Below, one piece after another: positions 57,830 to 64,000 of a stretch of 64,000 bases of DNA. Below the pieces are notes generated by a model, which did not search any database, was not told where the DNA came from, and saw only the letters and a list, made by a program, of their open reading frames with translations. The position numbers were made by a program, and so were the translations under genes. How positions within the stretch are numbered: the stretch's first letter is position 1; every line of letters starts with the position of its first letter. The DNA lies in assembly GCA_021202925.1 (NCBI GenBank), contig JAJQCD010000023.1:62001-126000 (forward strand), written 5' to 3'. The DNA is from Clostridiales bacterium. Lineage in GTDB: Bacteria; Bacillota; Clostridia; Lachnospirales; Lachnospiraceae.

Positions 57830-59284
57830 ATGGAATGGAAGAAAAATGATCAATTGGAAGTAAAAATCGACGACATGAGCGACAATGGGGAAGGGATCGG
57901 CAAGACGGACGGCTTTACCTGGTTTATCAAGGATGCGGTGATTGGAGATCGGGTAGAAGCAAAAGTAATGAAGGTGAAGAAATCCTACGGATTTGCCCGT
58001 CTGTCGCGAGTCCTGGAAGCGTCTCCTTATCGGGTGGAGCCGCGTTGTCCTGTTGCACGGCAATGCGGGGGCTGCCAGCTGCAGGCAATGGATTATGAGG
58101 AGCAACTGCGGTTCAAGGAAACGAAGATCCGGAATAATCTGGCGCGGATCGGGGGGCTGACCGATGTAGAACTGTCTCCGATCATTGGCATGGAGAACCC
58201 ATGGCGTTATCGCAACAAAGCACAGTTCCCATTTGGAAGATCCCGTGATGGCCGGATTGTTGCCGGTTTTTATGCCGGGCGGACGCATTCGATCATCGAG
58301 TGCGGGGATTGTCTGATAGGCACAGAAGAAAACTGCGCGATTCTGGACTGTATCCGGACACATATGGAGAGATACGGGATCCAGCCGTATGACGAGGAGA
58401 CGCACAGCGGACTGATTCGTCATGTCCTGATTCGCAAAGGCTTTCGAACCGGAGAACTGATGGTCTGCCTGGTGATCAATGGAGCAGTTCGGAAGCTGAA
58501 AGCGGCTGACGAATTGGTGAAGCGGCTTTTGGATTTATTTCCCGGTAAGAAGGGGGAAAATGAGACACATGCTCCGTCTTTTGTATCGATTGGATCATGT
58601 GCGCCATTGCCGCGTATGGCCAGTATATCGTGTAGCATCAACAGAGAACGGACAAATGTCATTATGGGACAGGAGCTTGTAAACTTGTACGGTCCTGGTT
58701 ATATTACGGATTGCATCGGAACGGTTCGCTATCGCATTTCTCCGCTGTCCTTCTATCAGGTCAATCCGGTGCAGACCGAGCGGCTTTATTCGATCGCTCT
58801 GGAATATGCCGGTCTGACCGGTGAGGAAACGGTCTGGGATCTCTATTGCGGGATCGGAACGATTTCCCTTTTTCTGGCGCAGCGCGCAAAGAAGGTTTTT
58901 GGCGTCGAGATTGTTCCGGAGGCCATTGAGGACGCGCGTGTGAATGCAAGGCTGAACGGAATTGAAAATGTTGAGTTTTTTGTTGGGAAGGCGGAGGAAG
59001 TTCTGCCTGAACAGTACTACAGGAACCATATTTACGCTGATGTTGTAGTTGTCGATCCGCCGCGCAAGGGCTGTGATATTGCCTGCCTCGATACGATTGC
59101 CGAAATGGCACCACAGCGTGTCGTCTATGTCAGCTGCGACTCCGCCACCCTGGCCAGGGATGTCCGCTATCTGGGCGAACGCGGGTATCGGGTGGAGAAG
59201 GTCAGAGGATGTGATATGTTCCCGCAGAGCGGACATATTGAGACGGTTGTCCTCTTGGGCAACCAAAAATCAGAGAGAACCTGA
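57830..59284 (+). CDS. rlmD: 23S rRNA (uracil-5-)-methyltransferase RlmD/RumA type
   Basis: The 484-residue protein (ATG 57830 after GGAGGAAACGGG; a longer frame to 57764 is not needed) has a TRAM domain at the N terminus, iron-sulfur ligands in RCPVARQCGGCQLQAMDYEEQ, the SAM site DLYCGIGTISLFLA, VDPPRKGC and the catalytic Cys in VYVSCDSATLARD. It methylates U1939-type sites of 23S rRNA. The last codons (GNQKSERT) differ from what I would expect, and a frame shifted by one base continues DSYVKFILDMEDYYRIVG after the stop. The conjugative element starts just beyond, so this end may be an integration target. Confidence 0.92.
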   Translation: MEWKKNDQLEVKIDDMSDNGEGIGKTDGFTWFIKDAVIGDRVEAKVMKVKKSYGFARLSRVLEASPYRVEPRCPVARQCGGCQLQAMDYEEQLRFKETKIRNNLARIGGLTDVELSPIIGMENPWRYRNKAQFPFGRSRDGRIVAGFYAGRTHSIIECGDCLIGTEENCAILDCIRTHMERYGIQPYDEETHSGLIRHVLIRKGFRTGELMVCLVINGAVRKLKAADELVKRLLDLFPGKKGENETHAPSFVSIGSCAPLPRMASISCSINRERTNVIMGQELVNLYGPGYITDCIGTVRYRISPLSFYQVNPVQTERLYSIALEYAGLTGEETVWDLYCGIGTISLFLAQRAKKVFGVEIVPEAIEDARVNARLNGIENVEFFVGKAEEVLPEQYYRNHIYADVVVVDPPRKGCDIACLDTIAEMAPQRVVYVSCDSATLARDVRYLGERGYRVEKVRGCDMFPQSGHIETVVLLGNQKSERT

Positions 59285-59366
59285 TTCCTATGTGAAGTTT
59301 ATTCTCGATATGGAGGACTACTATAGAATCGTAGGCAGGAGATAAGAATTTAACATATGTTGTTTA

Positions 59367-59405
59367 TTGCTGCTGGTGTTTATAAGAATATCGGCAGCTT
59401 TTTTT
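59367..59405 (+). terminator. Intrinsic terminator after rlmD
   Basis: GCTGC pairs with GCAGC over a long loop and is followed by seven T. Confidence 0.55.
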
Positions 59406-59406
59406 G

Positions 59407-60020
59407 TCTATTTTAGGCGTGAACTCACAGGAGGTCACACCATTTTTTATTTCAAGGGGCATCTCAAATATCATTTCAAAAAAATTTCCCAAAAAAATTT
59501 AAAAAAATTTGCTTCGAGAGGGGACAAAATCGCGATTACCCGTCCCCATAAGAGATATGGGAGGGCAAATAAATCTTCCCATTGATCTTTGAAAACTGCA
59601 TATGCAGCATTCCAATTACTTTCCGCATGGGTGGAGCAACTGATATTCTGCCGCGATGACCTGACACACCAGCGAGCGATCTACAGAGATAACGAACAGA
59701 CCTGATGGTACGGTCTGATTGCCATGAAACTTATGCGGGATAATGATACTCCTGTCCGGCCATGTACGTGGGGGCAGCCTGGTGAGAACCACGGGGAGGT
59801 AAAACGGCCTGTGACGCGCTGACCGAGCGCGGGTTGGAATGTTCCCATGCGATCAGGGGGCGGGCGGCAAATATGATCGGAATAATGAACTCTACTGTTA
59901 TTTTAACAGCAAAAACTATGTGGCAGAGTTTTACGGCTCTGCCATATCCTTTTGCTGCTAAGGCAGCGAAAAGAATCTTTCATTGTCCACACCAGTGAGG
60001 GATTCAGATGGAGGATCATC
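59407..60020. other. Non-coding leader region of the element, about 610 bases
   Basis: No ORF with a ribosome site is seen. It begins AT-rich (A/T runs at 59470-59515), then has GGGGAC/GTCCCC pairing near 59519-59547 and several short inverted repeats such as GCGCTgaccgAGCGC. Such leaders in conjugative elements can hold the oriT, an attenuator or a structured RNA. Confidence 0.5.
59907..59957 (+). promoter_or_regulatory. Nested inverted repeat before the element genes, attenuator-like
   Basis: CAGCAAAA...GGCAGAG pairs with CTCTGCC...TTTTGCTG. The inner stem GGCAGAG/CTCTGCC has an eight-base loop. Likely a transcription attenuator for the operon beginning at 60021. Confidence 0.5.
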
Positions 60021-60140
60021 ATGAAGCTTTTATTGTTATTAGTCTGCTTTCTGGCGCTACTTACTGCATGGTGTTTATGCAGGACAGCAAGTTGGGCGGA
60101 CGATCAGATTCAGAAGATTTGGAGGGAAAACCATGAGTGA
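60021..60140 (+). CDS. Small membrane protein of the element
   Basis: The 39-residue protein is mostly one hydrophobic helix (MKLLLLLVCFLALLTAWCLC) with a short charged tail (DDQIQKIWRENHE). GGAGGATCATC precedes the ATG and the end overlaps the next gene by 8 bases. It is probably a small inner-membrane protein; role unknown. Confidence 0.6.
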   Translation: MKLLLLLVCFLALLTAWCLCRTASWADDQIQKIWRENHE

Positions 60141-60363
60141 GATCAGGTATGCGGCAGATAAGCCGAAAGACTGTAGGTATTGTTATTTTTGGGGCGGCAA
60201 GAAGAAAGGCTGCGAACTGGGCGAGGATAAATGCTATTACATCCTGCCGCCGGAGGAACCGAAGAAAGAGAAAAGTCCCTGCGGCGGATGCCCTTATGCG
60301 AAGAATCATCCCTGCATTGGATTTTGCATGGTCAAACTGATGAAAAAGGGGGATGCGAAGTGA
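60133..60363 (+). CDS. Cysteine-rich small protein of the element
   Basis: The 76-residue protein has four C-x2-4-C type groups (CRYCYFW, GCELGEDKCYY, CGGCPYAKNHPC, GFC). Pattern suggests a zinc or cluster site. It overlaps the following gene at GTGA. Function unknown. Confidence 0.7.
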   Translation: MSEIRYAADKPKDCRYCYFWGGKKKGCELGEDKCYYILPPEEPKKEKSPCGGCPYAKNHPCIGFCMVKLMKKGDAK

Positions 60364-60575
60364 GCCTGTTAAATGACAAAAAGCTCAGGGACTGCGAGAA
60401 AGTTATGAGCCAGATCCCTGGCGGTCATGGACAATGCCGTGAAGATTTCTTATGCGGCTGCTGTCCGCATCACCGTCCGGATTGGAAGTACCGGTTCTGT
60501 GAGTATATCGAGTGTCCTTATATCAAGGGCGTTAAAACTTTTTGGGAGGAGGCATACGGGCATGGGTCAGAATAA
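60360..60575 (+). CDS. Second cysteine-rich small protein of the element
   Basis: The 71-residue protein starts at GTG 60360 (MSLLNDKKLRDCEK), seven bases after GGGGG, coupled to the stop upstream. It contains GQCREDFLCGCCPHHRPDW and FCEYIECPY. Like its neighbour, likely metal-binding. Its C terminus overlaps the next start by 14 bases. Confidence 0.65.
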   Translation: MSLLNDKKLRDCEKVMSQIPGGHGQCREDFLCGCCPHHRPDWKYRFCEYIECPYIKGVKTFWEEAYGHGSE

Positions 60576-61347
60576 GCGGTATTACTGGCTGAAGCTCCAC
60601 GAGGAGTTTTTCCGACAGCCTTCAATTAAGTATATCAGGACATTGCCGGAGGGTGAAAAAATCCTGATTATCTATTTGAAATTGCTGTTGGTCAGCTTGC
60701 GGACAGACGGGATTATCTTCATGGAGAGCTTATATCCGACAATGGAGGAAGAGCTGGCGCTTGTTTTGGATGAAAACAAAATGACTGTCCAGCTTTCTTT
60801 AATGGCTTTAGAAAAAATAAATCTTTTGGAACGCGGGGAGGACGACAGCGAACTGATTATGACAAAACTTCCGGACATGATCGGGATTGGTTCAGAGAAT
60901 GCTTCTGCACAGCGTGTCAGGGCATATCGGGAACGCAAGGCTCTGGAAATGACGGGAGAAAAACCGGAAAGCGTTACATTGAAACGCGAGTGTAACACTT
61001 CGGTAACGGATGTGAAACGCCTTTGTAACGCAGAGAAAGAGATAGAAAAAGAGAAGAAAGCAGATCCAGATAAAGATGCAGAGAAAGAGGCACATCTGCT
61101 CTACGGCGTCAACCGGAATGTTTCTCTTTCTGATATGGAATATGAAAGCCTGAAACGCCAGTTTCCAACGGATTATATGGATAAGATTGACTATTTTTCT
61201 TCCTATATGGCAAAGACAGGGCGCAGCTATGACAGCCACTACTTGACAATCTGCCAGTGGGCGAAGCAGGATTCACAGCGCGAACGGAGGTCAGGAAAGA
61301 AAAAGGGCTTTGAAGATTACCATTTCGAGAAAGGGGAGAGCTATTGA
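60562..61347 (+). CDS. Replisome organiser-like DNA-binding protein of the element
   Basis: The 261-residue protein starts at ATG 60562 (MGQNKRYYWLKLHEEFFRQP) behind GGGAGGAGG. Residues 1-125 match phage replisome organiser N-terminal domains (Rep_Org_N): YIRTLPEGEKILIIYLKLLL, GIIFMESLYPTMEEELALVL. The remainder has a charged linker and DnaD-like C-terminal part (YDSHYLTICQWAKQ). It would recruit the loader coded next to it to the element origin. Confidence 0.8.
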   Translation: MGQNKRYYWLKLHEEFFRQPSIKYIRTLPEGEKILIIYLKLLLVSLRTDGIIFMESLYPTMEEELALVLDENKMTVQLSLMALEKINLLERGEDDSELIMTKLPDMIGIGSENASAQRVRAYRERKALEMTGEKPESVTLKRECNTSVTDVKRLCNAEKEIEKEKKADPDKDAEKEAHLLYGVNRNVSLSDMEYESLKRQFPTDYMDKIDYFSSYMAKTGRSYDSHYLTICQWAKQDSQRERRSGKKKGFEDYHFEKGESY

Positions 61348-62204
61348 ACGGGGTAAATGAACTGCTGGTGCAGATTGCAGAAAAGGAGTTCCCGCAGGAA
61401 CCGGAGGATTATACCGGAGAAGACGGGCTTCTCTACTGCGGGAAGTGCCATACAAGGAAACAGCGGCGCTTTGAGATTGCCGGCAGGGAGATGGTCGTCC
61501 ATATCCTCTGTAAATGCGGGCAGGAGGAACGCGACAGAGAGGCGGCTGAATATCGTCGGCGTGAGGAAATGGAGCATATCCGCAGGATGAAAGGTAGCAG
61601 CATCCATGACCGCCAGCTTCTGGAGTGTACTTTTGAGACGGACGACGGCACTCTCCCGCAGATCAGTTCCGCAAAGAAATATGTGGAGACATGGGAGGAG
61701 CGGCTTCGGAACAACGACGGGCTTCTTCTTTGGGGCGATATCGGTACGGGAAAAACATTTTATGCCGCCTGTATCGCCAATGCGTTGATTGAGCGGGGCG
61801 TGTCTGTCCTAATGACCAACTTTGCGAAGATACTCAATAAACTGAGCGGCATTTATTCGGACGATAAGAATGAGTTTGTTGCCAGCCTGATGAGGTATTC
61901 GCTTCTGGTGATTGACGATTTTGGGATTGAACGGAATACGGAGTATGCACTGGAACAGGTTTTCAATGTCATTGATGAACGGTATAAGACAAAAAAGCCG
62001 CTGATCGTGACAACGAACCTGTCCATTTTTACGTTGAAGCATCCGGAGGATACGGCACATAAGCGGATTTATGACAGGGTGCTTTCCATGTGCGTCCCTG
62101 TCAGTTTTATCGGTGAAAACCACAGGGAAAAAGAAAGCGAGATCAAGATCCGGTCTTGCAGCGAATTATTCGAGGAGGGTGAGGAATGTATAAGGGAAAT
62201 TTGA
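61344..62204 (+). CDS. DnaC-like ATP-binding helicase loader
   Basis: The 286-residue protein starts at TTG 61344, overlapping the stop upstream (TTGA), after AAGGGGAGAG. It contains an N-terminal Cys group (YCGKCHTRK, CKCG), Walker A WGDIGTGKTFYAACIANAL and Walker B LLVIDDFGIER. It is the DnaC/IstB type of AAA ATPase and should load the replicative helicase onto the element. The use of TTG is supported by spacing. Confidence 0.85.
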   Translation: MNGVNELLVQIAEKEFPQEPEDYTGEDGLLYCGKCHTRKQRRFEIAGREMVVHILCKCGQEERDREAAEYRRREEMEHIRRMKGSSIHDRQLLECTFETDDGTLPQISSAKKYVETWEERLRNNDGLLLWGDIGTGKTFYAACIANALIERGVSVLMTNFAKILNKLSGIYSDDKNEFVASLMRYSLLVIDDFGIERNTEYALEQVFNVIDERYKTKKPLIVTTNLSIFTLKHPEDTAHKRIYDRVLSMCVPVSFIGENHREKESEIKIRSCSELFEEGEECIREI

Positions 62205-62743
62205 ATCACAGGAATGATCTCCGCAGGGGTTCTGTATGCCGCCTGCGCAGAGACATCGAAGGAAGTCTGTCTGGTGAGGAGTTGGAAATGTACCATTACC
62301 TGAAATCCTATCAGGCAGATTTTTATATTGTGATGAAACGGATCGATGAAGCCAGTCTTCTTGTCATGCCTGTGTATGAGGCAATGTATCAGGAAAGCAA
62401 GGGCGTAAGCATCAACCACAGGCGCTACTGGGCAAGATTTATGAAGTTCCATGCCGTTCCGGAGAAACTGATGGAATTTGCTGCCGGAAAATATCTGGAC
62501 CGCCGGATGGAGACCATTTCTGCGATCTATGACACGCACAACAAGGTGCTTGAAGAAAAGAGGCGGGTCAGGGAGCAGAGATATTTCCGCGATGTCTTAT
62601 GGCCTAAGTATATGAAAAAGCGGCAGAAAGAACGCAGGGAACAGGAGCGTATGAATGCGCGCATGGAGGAAGTAATCGTGCCGGAATATCTGGCATATAA
62701 CGCAGCGCATCCGTTTTCAGGCGGATGTGTGAGTCCGAGATAG
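62186..62743 (+). CDS. Element protein of unknown function
   Basis: The 185-residue protein starts at ATG 62186, inside the end of the loader gene, after GGAGGGTGAGGA. It is helical and strongly basic in the last 60 residues (KKRQKERREQER). No family known. The gene order implies a role in element replication or transfer. Confidence 0.65.
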   Translation: MYKGNLNHRNDLRRGSVCRLRRDIEGSLSGEELEMYHYLKSYQADFYIVMKRIDEASLLVMPVYEAMYQESKGVSINHRRYWARFMKFHAVPEKLMEFAAGKYLDRRMETISAIYDTHNKVLEEKRRVREQRYFRDVLWPKYMKKRQKERREQERMNARMEEVIVPEYLAYNAAHPFSGGCVSPR

Positions 62744-62835
62744 GAGGAGAATATGAAATTATGGTTATGGGAGCGGGTACATCCTCCCTGGCAATGGAGG
62801 GATGCCCGAAGTAATGAGCAAAAAGGAGGGACGCT

Positions 62836-63324
62836 ATGCAGGATGAGATCAATACGAAGGTGGTGGCTCTGGCAATCCGAGGAGGGACAAAGACAGGGAA
62901 AGTTACCGCAAAAGTATTGCAGGCGGCAATGCGTAAATTCCTTGCGGCAAACAAAAAACAGGCTGGCGTCAGCAAGACCTATCAGGGAAAGCAGACAGTT
63001 TCGCAGCTTATGCGGCAGAATACCGGCCTGACTAATATTGAGATTACGGATCAGAACATCAAATCATTTGAGCGTGTGGCGCAGAAATATAATATTGATT
63101 TCGCCCTGAAAAAAGACAAGTCCGTATCGCCTCCCCGTTATCTGGTGTTTTTTAAGGCGAGGGACGTGGATGTTATGACCGCTGCTTTCAAAGAGTATAC
63201 CGCAAAGGAAATGACAAAGAGCAAAAAGCCGTCAATCCGGAAAAAGCTCTCCAGATTTATGGAGCAGGCTGCGCATCGGCAGCGTGAAAAGGTCAAAAGT
63301 AAGGATCGGGGGCAGGCACTATGA
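62836..63324 (+). CDS. DUF3801/PcfB-family protein
   Basis: The 162-residue protein (ATG after AAAAGGAGGGACGCT) has the DUF3801 pattern: TGKVTAKVLQAAMRKFL, FERVAQKYNIDFALKKDKS and PRYLVFFKARDVDVMTAAF. PcfB-like proteins work with the conjugative coupling protein in Gram-positive plasmids and elements. It overlaps the VirD4-like gene by ATGA. Confidence 0.85.
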   Translation: MQDEINTKVVALAIRGGTKTGKVTAKVLQAAMRKFLAANKKQAGVSKTYQGKQTVSQLMRQNTGLTNIEITDQNIKSFERVAQKYNIDFALKKDKSVSPPRYLVFFKARDVDVMTAAFKEYTAKEMTKSKKPSIRKKLSRFMEQAAHRQREKVKSKDRGQAL

Positions 63325-64000
63325 AACCAGATCTGAAAAAAATCTTTGCGCTGAATTTTCCATATCTCATCATCTGGTATCTGGCGGACAAAGTGGGCCG
63401 GCTTTACCGGCTTTCGGCAGGGGAACAGGCAGCGATAAAGCTGTATAACGCTTTCCTGAATTTCAGTTCAGCGTTTGAAAACCCGTTGCCGAGCTTCCAC
63501 CCGTTTGATATACTGATTGGGATAGCCGGTGCGCTCATCATAAAAGGTGTGGTGTATTACCGCGGGAAGAATGCAAAGAAGTACCGCCAGGGCGTGGAGT
63601 ACGGCTCGGCGCGCTGGGGAACGCCTGCGGATATCAAGCCTTATATGGATGAAGATCCGGACAACAATGTTATTTTAACGGAGACAGAGCGGCTGACCAT
63701 GAGCAGCCGTCCGAAGAATCCGAAGTATGCCCGAAACAAGAATATCCTTGTGATCGGCGGATCAGGCTCAGGTAAGACGCGGTTCTTCGTCAAACCGAAT
63801 CTGATGCAGATGCACAGTTCCTATGTCGTGACAGACCCGAAAGGTACTGTTTTGATTGAGGTGGGGAACATGCTTGTCAAGGGCGAATATGTGATCAAGG
63901 TTCTGAATACGATCAACTTCAAAAAGTCAATGCACTATAATCCGTTCATGTATATCCGGACGGAAAAGGATATCCTCAAACTGGTAAATACGATCATCGC
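63321..64000 (+). CDS. VirD4/TraG-type conjugative coupling ATPase (3' end outside window)
   Basis: The first 226 residues are visible: two membrane helices (LNFPYLIIWYLADKV and FDILIGIAGALIIKGVVYY), GSARWGTPADIKPY, and Walker A VIGGSGSGKTRFFV with VVTDPKGTVLIE. This is the coupling protein that brings the relaxosome to the conjugation channel. The frame runs to the end of the window without a stop. Confidence 0.93.
   Translation, partial: MKPDLKKIFALNFPYLIIWYLADKVGRLYRLSAGEQAAIKLYNAFLNFSSAFENPLPSFHPFDILIGIAGALIIKGVVYYRGKNAKKYRQGVEYGSARWGTPADIKPYMDEDPDNNVILTETERLTMSSRPKNPKYARNKNILVIGGSGSGKTRFFVKPNLMQMHSSYVVTDPKGTVLIEVGNMLVKGEYVIKVLNTINFKKSMHYNPFMYIRTEKDILKLVNTII

Larger units (their letters stand above)
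59286..64000 (+). mobile_element. One end of a Tn1549-like integrative conjugative element
   Basis: From the 3' end of rlmD onward, gene content changes to short tightly packed element genes: two Cys-rich proteins, a replisome organiser-like protein, a DnaC-like loader, a DUF3801 (PcfB) protein and a VirD4/TraG coupling protein. This order is typical of Tn916/Tn1549-type conjugative elements of Clostridia. The exact end is not visible; the left limit is given as the first base after rlmD. Integrase and the other end are outside the window. Confidence 0.8.

Noticed and set aside
62753-63031. A 92-codon ORF with a ribosome site in the element
   Set aside because: Most of it overlaps the well-supported DUF3801 gene in another frame and the sequence there is not protein-like; only a short leader peptide could be real.

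Overview
The window looks like a chromosome segment of a gut-type anaerobic Firmicute, most likely in or near the Lachnospiraceae. GC is moderate (about half), Shine-Dalgarno sites are strong, and the housekeeping genes are Gram-positive ones: gdpP-rplI-dnaB in that order, mecA, mutS2, yhaM, trmL, rlmD, pspA and an Amt-PII fusion. No rRNA, tRNA or CRISPR array was recognised.

Layout. 1-3.2 kb: the end of an aminotransferase, trmL, a short promoter-palindrome-terminator unit that may encode a metal-regulated small RNA, and an AAA-ATPase/PD-(D/E)XK protein. 3.2-16.3 kb: an accessory island with a GPH-type symporter, a MATE exporter, two PhlG/phloretin-hydrolase-like C-C hydrolases, an SDR with an altered active site, a cytosolic alpha/beta hydrolase, a LysR regulator, a large secreted esterase-like protein, and three overlapping or tightly packed genes for a minimal nitrogenase-like reductase (a short component-1 fragment, a second component-1 subunit, and a NifH-like ATPase). 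16.4-23.6 kb: Amt-PII, gdhA, PPK2, PspA and a Gly-rich membrane protein. 23.9-29.7 kb: gdpP-rplI-dnaB, a MerR-type protein, a C26 peptidase and a small ferredoxin. 30-38 kb: an AlbA/Schlafen-type protein, a DUF1858 protein, mecA, a protein kinase, a GH18-like anchored protein and a lipoprotein phosphoesterase. 38-52.6 kb: TetR/MMPL export unit, a histidine kinase, a choline-binding-like protein, a response regulator, mutS2, an HtrA-like pseudoprotease, yhaM and an AEC transporter. 52.7-57.3 kb: a three-subunit molybdenum hydroxylase and a divergent gene of unknown function. 57.8-59.3 kb: rlmD. About 59.3 kb to the end: one end of a Tn1549-like integrative conjugative element that runs out of the window.

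Most interesting is the 3.2-16.3 kb island. I see the same promoter architecture three times: a TTTCCAA-N-TTGGAAA-type palindrome or half-site 19-20 bases upstream of a -35 box, in front of the symporter, the MATE operon and the secreted esterase. The best copy lies between the LysR gene and the esterase, so these units probably form one LysR regulon. The nitrogenase-like genes follow the esterase by 35 bases with no terminator between them. My inference is an inducible system that cleaves an ester outside the cell, imports the product, hydrolyses it at C-C bonds and perhaps reduces it with a nitrogenase-like enzyme. The substrate is unknown; an acylphloroglucinol or flavonoid-type compound is the leading guess from the PhlG family.

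All family assignments come from reading motifs by eye; no database search was run.
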